DNA of 64,000 nucleotides from Rhizobium bangladeshense (GTDB taxonomy: Bacteria; Pseudomonadota; Alphaproteobacteria; Rhizobiales; Rhizobiaceae). This document shows, in pieces, positions 57,178 through 64,000 of the stretch (positions within the stretch are counted from its first letter, which is position 1; each line of letters starts with the position of its first letter). The notes beneath the pieces are model-generated. The model did not search any database and was not told the origin of the DNA. It saw only the letters and a list, made by a program, of their open reading frames with translations. Position numbers and translations under genes: made by a program. The stretch spans positions 2,607,001 through 2,671,000 of the forward strand of contig NZ_CP071612.1 in NCBI RefSeq assembly GCF_017357245.1. The letters run 5' to 3'.

Positions 57178-57514
57178 TGCGTGGTCCTTCCCTCTCGGTT
57201 TGCAATTCCCACTCAAATAAGAGGCAGACCGCCTTTCTCCAGCCCGTGCAGGCTATTTCCGCGGGAGGCCCTGTTCGGTTGGTCCACCCGCAATACGACC
57301 CGGTGATACGCTGCCACAGCGCAGCCGAAACGTGCAGACCGCGGACGGGCGTCGACGACAGGGTCCCGGCACCCGACATCCATTAAAACAAAGATCTGGA
57401 ACCATCGCTTGAATCAAATTCCGAACGACACGCTTTCTGTGTCCTCGCCGCAAAAAGCGTGTCAGACTGACCAACCTGCGCATCTTCTGCGCGCCAATCG
57501 AAAGGGCCGAAGCC
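57178..57514. other. Divergent region between VOC and small-protein genes
   Basis: About 335 bases with the two divergent promoters. No gene or known repeat is seen. Confidence 0.4.
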
Positions 57515-57730
57515 ATGCACAAGTTCACCGTTACCCTCACGCGCGAGATTGAGGCCGATACCGCCGAGGAGGCGGCCTTGCTTGTGTACCAGGAACTTTC
57601 AAGAGGACCCGTCCCTGACAGCTACTCGGTCGCCGACGAGACGAAGGAGACTAGAGAGATTAAGCTGGACAGGAACAAAGCTGACGAATTCGCCAGCATC
57701 GATCACACCGCCGATCCCGGCAACTGGTAG
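57515..57730 (+). CDS. Small hypothetical protein (71 aa)
   Basis: MHKFTVTLTREIEADTAEEA runs into ALLVYQELSRGPVPDSYSVAD and an acidic tail. A single alpha/beta pattern is predicted. It looks like a conserved small rhizobial protein of unknown role. Confidence 0.6.
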   Translation: MHKFTVTLTREIEADTAEEAALLVYQELSRGPVPDSYSVADETKETREIKLDRNKADEFASIDHTADPGNW

Positions 57731-58276
57731 GAGCCAGACATCCAAGCGAAGGGGGCTTGGCATGAGCAATATGGTCGGTATGGCGGCAGAAGGGCGGAAC
57801 AGCCAGAGTGAACAGCGGCTTGAAGCACGTTCTTGAATCAAACCCTAAGCATGGCTTGGTTCGGTGGGGCTGCACCGCGACTTCACCTCTACCTCAACGC
57901 GCACCAGCGCCGGTGAGGCTGACCCCTGAGATGCTGCCGTGGCGATGACCTGCACGAAAAGAAAGACCTGAAGCCCCCGACGCAAAGCCTACACCGACGC
58001 ACCCAACCTATCGAGGATTGCCGAGGCGACGACTTCGGTTCCGGCGAGACCTACGGAGCAGAACAGCGTTATCTCCTCCGGCGATCTCCGCAGCATGAGG
58101 AATGCGATGGGATGGCGCGCCGCAACAGCAGAAACAGATATCGCGCCCAAGCAAAAGAGTCTCACCCTGAGGTGAACGCAGGGGCCGCGAAGAGCAAGGT
58201 GGATGCTCCCCCTGTGAGTGCAAGGCGCACTGCGGCATTTCAATACCTTTGCAAACCTCGACCGCGCCGCGACGGC
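57731..58276. other. Intergenic region with a possible palindromic repeat
   Basis: About 545 bases without a supported gene. At 57829-57865, TTGAATCAAACCCTAAGCAT followed by GGCTTGGTTC is a weak relative of the hairpin at 61644-61686. Confidence 0.4.
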
Positions 58277-58783
58277 CTAACCCACTAGCCGCCGCGCCAT
58301 CATCACATCGTCGATCTCCCTCCCATCCTCCAGCACGGCGCCGGGAACGCGGCCAATCTCAACAAAACCCTGCCGCTCGTAGAAACGCATCGCCCCAGGG
58401 TTTTCGGCATTGACGAACAGCTCCAGCTGCCGGATGCCAATATCACGCGCATGCTCGGAAATCGCCTTGAGAAGCCTGACGGCAAGGCCCGTTCCGCGCA
58501 GCTTGGCTCGGACATAGACCATGACGATCGTGGCGCGGTGGGCCATCTTGCTCGACCGCTGCCGAAACAGGCCCATGATGCCGACGGGTTCGCCGTCCTG
58601 AAAGGCAAGGAAAACCGGCTCCTTCAGCCGATTGCGCCACTCCTCGAGAGACAGGTTTTCCCAGTCTTCGTAGCGGCTGGCAAAGGAGGCCGGCTCAGCG
58701 CGAAGCGCTTCCAGGCGGATATGCCGAAAAGCCTGCACTTCATCTGCCCCTATGAGCCTAATCGTCACGCCGTCCGCCTTCAT
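58277..58783 (-). CDS. GNAT-family N-acetyltransferase
   Basis: A 168-residue acetyltransferase: VTIRLIGADEVQAFRHIRLEAL, GEPVGIMGLF, the acetyl-CoA segment VMVYVRAKLRGTGLAVRLLKA and LELFVNAENPGAMRFYERQGF. ATG 58783 begins the family pattern. It resembles RimI-like small-molecule acetyltransferases; substrate unknown. Confidence 0.9.
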   Translation of the reverse strand: MKADGVTIRLIGADEVQAFRHIRLEALRAEPASFASRYEDWENLSLEEWRNRLKEPVFLAFQDGEPVGIMGLFRQRSSKMAHRATIVMVYVRAKLRGTGLAVRLLKAISEHARDIGIRQLELFVNAENPGAMRFYERQGFVEIGRVPGAVLEDGREIDDVMMARRLVG

Positions 58784-58965
58784 CGCGACCTCCCGGAATA
58801 CTGGAGATATGTCATCGCAGTTGGCTGCAGTGGATGCAATTGGGAAAGCGTCGGGTTCGGATTCTGTTGTCCCGTCGCGGCGCGCCAAGGCTCGAGAGAA
58901 CCTCGTCCCTGTACGTTTGGTTGCGGAGGATGCGCGTTTCAGGATGAGCTTGGATGGATGTGCTA

Positions 58966-59018
58966 TGGGTCACCCCCTCTGTCCTGTCGGACGTCTCCCC
59001 CACAAGAGTGGAGATTGG
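58966..59018. repeat. Dispersed palindrome, family C copy 2 (inverted)
   Basis: GGGTCACCCCCTCTGTCCTG followed by TCGGACGTCTCCCCCACAAG. Its complement matches the copy inside uvrB at 28909-28956. Confidence 0.75.
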
Positions 59019-59092
59019 CAAGAGGCTGCAGCACCGTTCCCTCGCTGTCGTAGCGAAACAATCATACGACGGTTGGTTGGGGAAACCATCGC

Positions 59093-59140
59093 CCAGCCGA
59101 TCTCCCTGCTTGTGGGGAGATGCCCGGCAGGACAAAAGGA
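59093..59140. repeat. Dispersed palindrome, family C copy 3
   Basis: GCCGATCTCCCTGCTTGTGG followed by GGAGATGCCCGGCAGGAC. It is in opposite orientation to copy 2, 75 bases away. Confidence 0.7.
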
Positions 59141-59175
59141 GAGCCACACGGTAAGCCAGTAAAGGAAAAAGCCTC

Positions 59176-59235
59176 AAGAGACCCTCATCCTTAGGTGCCC
59201 CAAAGAAGCCTCGAAGAACGAGGCAGGCGCGCCCT
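59176..59235. repeat. Dispersed repeat, family B copy 3
   Basis: AGACCCTCATCCTTAGGTGC then CCCAAAGAAGCCTCGAAGAA and CGAGGC. It shares CCCTCATC and CCTCGAAG words with the copies at 37283 and 37403. Confidence 0.6.
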
Positions 59236-59270
59236 CCGTCGTCAAAACACAAGGGCGATACCATCCACCA

Positions 59271-59654
59271 TCACTGCGCCGGAGTTCCCACCCGGCCGCC
59301 CTTGCGGACAGTCGGCTCGCCGGTTGGGCGGAGATCCCATTGATCGGTGCGGACGGCTGGTTCTTGGGTTGGCCGCTGGTCACTCGCCCTCGCCGGCGGC
59401 TCGCGAGTCGACCGCACGACCAGATCATCCGGCTGCTCTGCCGGTTCGAAGGTCGCCTGATCGTTCGGCCTCTCCATCTGGAACGGCGCGATCTGATGGA
59501 TGACGACGAGAAGAACTATCCCGACCGCCGAGCACACGAGCGCATAGAGAATGAAATATTTCAGTGCATATCCCTCGCTGATCGACAGAGCGGCCTTGAC
59601 AGCAGCGCGAATGATATTTCGCACATCATTGATGGATACTTCCAGAGAAGGCAA
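59271..59654 (-). CDS. Single-pass membrane protein with variable tail (127 aa)
   Basis: A short N-terminal cytoplasmic part (LEVSINDVRNIIRAAVKAAL), one membrane helix (FILYALVCSAVGIVLLVVI) and a long Pro/Arg/Gln-rich tail. The frame starts with TTG at 59654 without a ribosome site, so the start is uncertain. No function recognised. Confidence 0.5.
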   Translation of the reverse strand: MPSLEVSINDVRNIIRAAVKAALSISEGYALKYFILYALVCSAVGIVLLVVIHQIAPFQMERPNDQATFEPAEQPDDLVVRSTREPPARASDQRPTQEPAVRTDQWDLRPTGEPTVRKGGRVGTPAQ

Positions 59655-59795
59655 TAGATTTTAGCGCAGCCTGGTAAATTTCAGAAATGAACAGCATAGA
59701 ATAAACAGTTATTGGCGAAAAATGCGCAACATCTCCCGTAATGCTGGATTTATCTTCAATATCCCTACAAATGGCGGGACCCTGGCGGCAGCAGC

Positions 59796-60617
59796 TCAAC
59801 CTCGCCTGTACCGCATCCGGAAGTCATGGGGGCTGCAGCCCTCTCGCTCGTGGAAGACACGCGAGAAATAGAAAGGATCGGCGACACCGACCATGGCGGC
59901 GACGGTTTCGATCTTTTCGTCGGTGGTGGCGAGCAGTTGCTTGGCCCGGTCCATGCGCGCCCGAAGCTGGAAGTCCTTGGGCGACATGCCCGTTTCGGCA
60001 ATGAATTTCCGCCGCAGCGTGGCCGGCGATATGCTGTGCTCGGCGGCAAAAGCAGCAAGGTCGAGCGGCCGCAGCGCCCTGCCCCTGAGCGTCTCGATGA
60101 GATCGCCGGTCGCCGTCGCACTCTCGCGAGCAGCAGCGGCGCCCGCCTGCCGCGCAGCCGCGATCACGATGCGATGCAGCGCCAATGCCGCGGAGGCCCG
60201 GCCGAGATGGCTGTCGTCGATGAGATCGGCATGAAGCTGCCCGAAGAGCCGCGCCATCTCCTCGATATGGCGCAGCGCGACGAGCGGATGGCGCTCGGCG
60301 ATCAGCCGCATCCGCACGAAATCGCGGGTGAACGAGCCCTCGAACAGCGCCCAGCGTTCGTCCCAGCCGGCTTCGTCAGGCCCATAGGAATGGAGCCGGT
60401 TCGGAAACAGCCAGAAGAGCGCCGGCCCAACCACGCGCTGGCGGCCGCCGGCGGCGGTTTCGAGAAATCCCTGTCCGCGCTCCACCAGCACGGCCGCGAA
60501 ACTCGGCAGTTTCCGGTCCTTCACCGCATGGCGGGCATGCTGCGTACCGCTGCCGGTGATGGCAAGCCCGCCGGCCACAGCAAGGGAAGATCGATAGATG
60601 GCCTTGGCTTGCCTCAT
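59796..60617 (-). CDS. AraC-family transcriptional regulator
   Basis: A 273-residue regulator with an N-terminal cupin-like ligand part (GSGTQHARHAVKDRKLPSF, LFWLFPNRLHSYGPDEAGW) and a C-terminal pair of helix-turn-helix motifs (LAAFAAEHSISPATLRRKF and VAAMVGVADPFYFSRVFHEREG). ATG 60617 is chosen; the frame is open to 60665. It is divergent from the PhyH-type dioxygenase gene and likely activates it. Confidence 0.92.
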   Translation of the reverse strand: MRQAKAIYRSSLAVAGGLAITGSGTQHARHAVKDRKLPSFAAVLVERGQGFLETAAGGRQRVVGPALFWLFPNRLHSYGPDEAGWDERWALFEGSFTRDFVRMRLIAERHPLVALRHIEEMARLFGQLHADLIDDSHLGRASAALALHRIVIAAARQAGAAAARESATATGDLIETLRGRALRPLDLAAFAAEHSISPATLRRKFIAETGMSPKDFQLRARMDRAKQLLATTDEKIETVAAMVGVADPFYFSRVFHEREGCSPHDFRMRYRRG

Positions 60618-60702
60618 GAGCGAAAAGTCCAGCTGCAGTTTTCCTCCATGGCTATTGGCCCGCACGGCGAGCTAATTGGTACCAGGTGAAGTCAAGCTGT
60701 GG

Positions 60703-61635
60703 ATGGATGAAATGTCAATTGCCGCGACTGCCGCCGGGAAGAGAACGCTGCAAACACCCCTCGTCGCCCATGGCAAAACGATTCCCGCCGAACGGCTCGG
60801 CGCGCTCGCGCCGACCGATCCCGCCATCGGCATCGAATCCATCCGCCGCCGCTATGAGGAGGATGGTTATGTCTGGCTTAAGGGCCTTCTGCCGCGCCCC
60901 GAAGTGATCGATTTTCGCCGCTGGGTCTTCACCCGCCTCGCCGACACCGGCCTGCTGGCATCCGGCCATGATTTGGCACTCGGCATCGCCGCCACCGAGG
61001 GCGTCGACTGGAACCTCGCCAACCGCCGGCTGATGTCGATCGTCCGCTCCGCCGCCTATGAAGGCTTCTGCGCCCAGCCGAGCCTCGTGCACTTCATGGA
61101 CGCCTTGCTCCAGGGCATCTCCTATCTCCATAAACGCAAGCTGATGCGCTACGTCCAGCCGGGCACAGCGGCCGTGACGCCCGCCCATTACGACCTCGTC
61201 TACCTCCGCGGCGGCACCAGCCGGCTGGTGACGGCTTGGATCCCGATCGGCGACACCCCTGTCGAGATGGGCGGCCTCGTCTATCTCGAAGGCTCGCATG
61301 CGCTTGGCCGCAGCATGGAGGCCGAGTTTCAGGCGAAGAGCGGCGATCTCTCGCCGGAGGAGCGGATCAGCGCTTATAACAGCCACATGGCCGAAGGCGG
61401 CTGGATCTCCAAGGATCTGCCCGACATGGCCGAGCGCTTTGACACCCGCTGGCTCGCCGCCGATTACGAGGCCGGCGACGTCGTGCTGCACTCCCCCTAC
61501 ATGATCCACGCCGCCACCACCAACGAGGACGGCGCCCGGCGGCTGCGCCTTTCCACCGACATCCGCTACCAGAACGTCGACGACGAAATCGACGCCCGCT
61601 GGAGCAACCACTGGAGCCTGGGGGATATGCTGTAG
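60703..61635 (+). CDS. Phytanoyl-CoA dioxygenase-family protein
   Basis: A 310-residue Fe(II)/2-oxoglutarate oxygenase of the PhyH family. The iron ligands are the His-x-Asp in TPAHYDLVYLRGG and a later His in SPYMIHAATTNEDGARRLRLS, where the Arg binds 2-oxoglutarate. It hydroxylates an unknown substrate. ATG 60703 and 60712 are both possible. It pairs divergently with the AraC gene, and ends at a hairpin shared with the next gene. Confidence 0.9.
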   Translation: MDEMSIAATAAGKRTLQTPLVAHGKTIPAERLGALAPTDPAIGIESIRRRYEEDGYVWLKGLLPRPEVIDFRRWVFTRLADTGLLASGHDLALGIAATEGVDWNLANRRLMSIVRSAAYEGFCAQPSLVHFMDALLQGISYLHKRKLMRYVQPGTAAVTPAHYDLVYLRGGTSRLVTAWIPIGDTPVEMGGLVYLEGSHALGRSMEAEFQAKSGDLSPEERISAYNSHMAEGGWISKDLPDMAERFDTRWLAADYEAGDVVLHSPYMIHAATTNEDGARRLRLSTDIRYQNVDDEIDARWSNHWSLGDML

Positions 61636-61643
61636 ATCTTTCA

Positions 61644-61686
61644 CATGTCTCTGAATCAAAACCGCTGCATGGTTTTGTCAGACATG
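61644..61686. terminator. Hairpin between convergent PhyH and SnoaL genes
   Basis: CATGTCT at 61644 pairs with AGACATG at 61680, and AAAACC pairs with GGTTTT nearer the loop. The structure lies between two convergent stops, so it may end transcription from both. A weak relative lies at 57829. Confidence 0.55.
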
Positions 61687-61688
61687 CT

Positions 61689-62198
61689 TCAGGAAGCCGT
61701 CAGCGCCGCTGCCTGCTCCAGGCTGATGCCATTGGCAAGCGGGTCGGCGTGGCGGTGCGCCAGCCGCCATTCTGCGCCCTCGCGGCGATAGACCAGGGTG
61801 ACGCGCAGCGACCAGTCCTGCATCGGCAGGCCGCCGACTTCGACCCTGCAGCGCTCGATGACGGCAAGTACGACCATATCGGCCGAGCCATAGGCCTGCA
61901 CCACCTCCTGCTCGAAACTGCCATTCGTAAAGAAGCGGCCGACGGATTGCCAGCGCTCCTCGGTCAGTTCGGCCTCACGCGTCGGCCGGCCGCCGAAGGG
62001 AGACATCAGCGTGAAATCGGCCGCATGCGGGTTGAGGGCGCGATAGGCTTCAATATCACCGCGCATCAACGCCGCATTCGCCTCGGCCGTGCGGCAGACG
62101 AGTTCGGCGCACGCATGATTGACGACGAAACCTTCGTTGCCCGCGCCGGAAAAGCGGCGATCGGCCTCGGCCAGTATTGAATTGGATTTTGATGACAT
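61689..62198 (-). CDS. SnoaL-like/NTF2-fold protein
   Basis: A 169-residue protein of the NTF2-like superfamily. It shows AEANAALMRGDIEAYRAL, ADFTLMSPFGGRPTRE, FFTNGSFEQEVVQAYGSADMVVLAVIERC and VTLVYRREGAEWRLAHRHADP. It could be a small isomerase, hydrolase or binding protein. It is divergent from the LysR gene, its probable regulator. Confidence 0.85.
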   Translation of the reverse strand: MSSKSNSILAEADRRFSGAGNEGFVVNHACAELVCRTAEANAALMRGDIEAYRALNPHAADFTLMSPFGGRPTREAELTEERWQSVGRFFTNGSFEQEVVQAYGSADMVVLAVIERCRVEVGGLPMQDWSLRVTLVYRREGAEWRLAHRHADPLANGISLEQAAALTAS

Positions 62199-62263
62199 GA
62201 GCTTGCTCCATGAGCGATGCGAACGCCCTTTACGCCGCCGCCGGACGATCCCACTTCAGCCAT

Positions 62264-62289
62264 GCTGAATCCAATGATATGATTTCAGC
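62264..62289. promoter_or_regulatory. Inverted repeat, candidate LysR operator
   Basis: GCTGAA at 62264 and TTCAGC at 62284 form exact six-base inverted arms (up to eight with one bulged T) in the 94-base divergent SnoaL-LysR promoter region. This is a typical position for a LysR site. Confidence 0.5.
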
Positions 62290-62292
62290 GAT

Positions 62293-63270
62293 ATGCTGAA
62301 TTTGGTTGACCTCTCCCGCACAGATCTCAACCTCCTCGTTCTCTTCGAGGCGGTGCTGGAGGAGCGACATGTCGGGCACGCGGCCGAGCGGCTGAACCTC
62401 ACCTCCTCGGCCGTCAGCCACGGCCTCAGCCGCCTGCGGCGGCTCATGAACGATCCGCTGTTCCTGCGCACGCCGAAGGGCGTCGTGCCCACGGCCCGCG
62501 CCTTGGAGCTCTCCGCGCCGATCGCCGATGTGCTCGCCCGCGTGCGCAACGTGCTGTCGGCCGCCGAACCCTTCGACCCCGCCAGCTCCACGCGCCGTTT
62601 CACCATCGGCGCCCCTGACGGCATTTCCGCCGTGCTGCTGGCGCCTGTTCTGGGCGAGCTTGCTCGCACGGCGCCGGGCATCGATATCAGCATCCGCCAA
62701 TTGCTGCCGACGCCGGGGGAGACCAGGCCTGAGCGCGCCTGGCGCGGCGCCTTCGCTGATCTCGACGACCGGGTGACCGATATCGCGGTCATCCCCACCG
62801 GGCACATTCCTGAGCGCTTTCATGTGGGCGGGCTTTATGACGAGGATTTCGTCGTGGCAATGCGCGCCGGCCATGCTTTCGCCGATGAGCCGACGCTCGC
62901 GCGGTATTGCGAGCTGCAGCATCTGGTCGTCTCGCTCGGCGGGGATCCTCACGGCTTCGTCGACGAGGCGCTGGCGAGGCTCGGCTGCACACGGCGCGTC
63001 GCGCTGACCGTGCCGAACTTCATGTTCGCGCTCGCAATCCTTGCCGAGACAGACCTGCTCTGCGCCCTGCCGAGGCGCTTTGCCGCCATGCATGCGGCGC
63101 GCTTCGGTCTCGAAAGCGTCGACGCGCCGCTGGAGCTCACGCGGTTCCGCATCAATGCCGTGCTTCCCAAGGTCGCCTTGATGGATGCCGGCGTCGCCTG
63201 GCTGCTTGTCATCCTCGAAAAAGCCCAGCCACCCTTACCGCCAGCCGGCCGATCCTCCGCCACCATTTGA
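62293..63270 (+). CDS. LysR-family transcriptional regulator
   Basis: A 325-residue regulator with an N-terminal winged helix (LNLLVLFEAVLEERHVGHAA, then LNLTSSAVSHGLSRLRRLMND) and a periplasmic-binding-like effector domain (IGAPDGISAVLLAPVLGEL, FVVAMRAGHAFADEPTL). It is divergent from the SnoaL-like gene with a palindrome between them. Effector unknown. Confidence 0.94.
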   Translation: MLNLVDLSRTDLNLLVLFEAVLEERHVGHAAERLNLTSSAVSHGLSRLRRLMNDPLFLRTPKGVVPTARALELSAPIADVLARVRNVLSAAEPFDPASSTRRFTIGAPDGISAVLLAPVLGELARTAPGIDISIRQLLPTPGETRPERAWRGAFADLDDRVTDIAVIPTGHIPERFHVGGLYDEDFVVAMRAGHAFADEPTLARYCELQHLVVSLGGDPHGFVDEALARLGCTRRVALTVPNFMFALAILAETDLLCALPRRFAAMHAARFGLESVDAPLELTRFRINAVLPKVALMDAGVAWLLVILEKAQPPLPPAGRSSATI

Positions 63271-63374
63271 GCCCTTCAACACGGCCGGGAAAGGTTTTAG
63301 ACTACCGGCGCCGACAGCTCGTTTGGAGGCGGTCCTCTTGAGGACCGGCGGGCGTTCGGCTGAGAGGGACCCGC

Positions 63375-64000
63375 ATGTCGGCAATCGCATCTTTGTTTCA
63401 GGAAGCAGCCCGGCTTTCGGCGGGGTTTCGTGAGCGCGCGCCCGCCCGCCATGTGCCTCGGCACGACTATGCCGCCTCGCTTGCCACCTTCGACGAGCCG
63501 CTGCCGGCTGCCGGCGCCGAGATGGCCGATGTCATCAGACAGCTTGCCGAAGGCGCCGAGCCCGGCCTGCACTTCATGACCGGCCCGCGCTTCTTCGGCT
63601 GGGTCATCGGCGGCTCTCATCCGGTCGGCGTCGCGGCCGATTTCCTGACCAGCGCCTGGGGCCAGAATGCCGGCAACCACACCGCCGCCCCAGCCGCAGC
63701 CGCCGTCGAAACCGTCTCGGCGCGATGGCTTCTCGATATATTGAAGCTGCCGGCCGAAAGCTCTGTCGGCTTCGTCACAGGAGCGACGGTCGCCAATTTC
63801 ACCTGTCTTGCCGCCGCCCGAGGCGAAGTGCTGCGCAAGGCCGGCTGGGATGCGGACGCCAAGGGCCTTTTCGGCGCGCCCGAAATCACCGTGCTGATCG
63901 GAGACGACGCCCACACGACCGTCTTCTCCGCGCTTCAGTTCCTTGGGCTCGGCCACGACCGCGTGCTGCGCCTGCCGACGGACCCCATGGGCCGGATCGA
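63375..64000 (+). CDS. PLP-dependent decarboxylase (group II), 3' truncated by window
   Basis: ATG 63375, after GAGAGG, opens a frame that runs to the window end without a stop. It encodes MSAIASLFQEAARLSAGFRE, later HFMTGPRFFGWVIGGSHPV, the group II decarboxylase region QNAGNHTAAPAAAAVETVSA and GFVTGATVANFTCLAAAR. This is the N-terminal half of a pyridoxal-phosphate amino-acid decarboxylase/aminotransferase-fold enzyme. The PLP Lys lies beyond the window. It may be regulated by the LysR gene just upstream. Confidence 0.85.
   Translation, partial: MSAIASLFQEAARLSAGFRERAPARHVPRHDYAASLATFDEPLPAAGAEMADVIRQLAEGAEPGLHFMTGPRFFGWVIGGSHPVGVAADFLTSAWGQNAGNHTAAPAAAAVETVSARWLLDILKLPAESSVGFVTGATVANFTCLAAARGEVLRKAGWDADAKGLFGAPEITVLIGDDAHTTVFSALQFLGLGHDRVLRLPTDPMGRI

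Larger units (their letters stand above)
58784..59270. other. Repeat cluster between GNAT and membrane-protein genes
   Basis: About 485 bases without a supported gene. It holds an inverted pair of family C palindromes and one family B repeat, making a small mosaic of rhizobial repeats. Confidence 0.6.

Overview
The window is a 64 kb chromosomal-style segment from an alphaproteobacterium, most likely a Rhizobium of the leguminosarum/etli group. The evidence is high GC throughout, rhizobial family content (BA14K, DUF982, DUF1501/DUF1800 pair, DUF808, RTX/cadherin surface protein), an alphaproteobacterial SOS box (GTTC-N7-GTTC), and several palindromic repeat families of the kind scattered through Rhizobiales genomes. 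No tRNA, rRNA, CRISPR array, transposase or phage gene was recognised. Gene order looks like ordinary accessory chromosome.

Layout. 1-3690: dihydroxyacetone kinase phosphotransfer operon (dhaM end, HPr, EI, HTH regulator, dhaK). 3705-8170: three alpha/beta hydrolases (one frameshifted), a GntR regulator, a Rap1a-like exported protein and a methyltransferase remnant. 8250-18595: BTAD/TPR regulator with a small partner, extensin-like peptidase, chemotaxis receptor, YciA thioesterase, and the DUF1501-DUF1800 exported pair. 18995-26119: methyltransferase, response regulator, orphan NuoB, DUF899, Cys-rich class III cyclase, DUF805, and small lipoproteins including a tandem pair. 26349-31829: a DNA-repair neighbourhood with uvrB (carrying a palindromic repeat inside its reading frame), a divergent uracil-DNA-glycosylase-superfamily protein, an unknown 232-aa protein and an SRAP protein behind an SOS box. 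32566-45229: GNAT, a large five-fold repeated RTX/cadherin protein, cold-shock protein, dusA, a leaderless HtrA-like protease, a hydrolase, small proteins, a glycine-rich exported protein, BA14K and a lipoprotein. 45329-52373: two-component system whose kinase is cut by a stop codon, SRPBCC, HxlR/reductase pair, a deletion scar joining a TetR and an O-methyltransferase fragment, and DUF808. 52773-64000: Lrp regulator divergent from an argG-type gene, phosphodiester glycosidase, GFA, VOC, GNAT, AraC/PhyH and LysR/SnoaL divergent pairs, and the start of a PLP decarboxylase.

How the genes work together. The first operon passes phosphate from PEP through EI, HPr and DhaM to a DhaK-bound triose. 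The uvrB-to-SRAP block groups excision repair, base repair and abasic-site protection, at least partly under LexA. Several regulator/enzyme pairs are divergent with palindromes between them (Lrp-argG, HxlR-reductase, LysR-SnoaL, AraC-PhyH).

A recurring theme is gene decay: a frameshifted esterase, a frameshifted lipoprotein, a nonsense-interrupted histidine kinase, a DUF982 gene without a normal start, a frameshifted small exported protein, and fragments of GFA, methyltransferase, TetR and O-methyltransferase genes. Either this strain is shedding accessory genes here or some single-base events are sequencing errors; the fragments cannot be explained by sequencing error. All identifications rest on reading the translations by eye; no database search was run.
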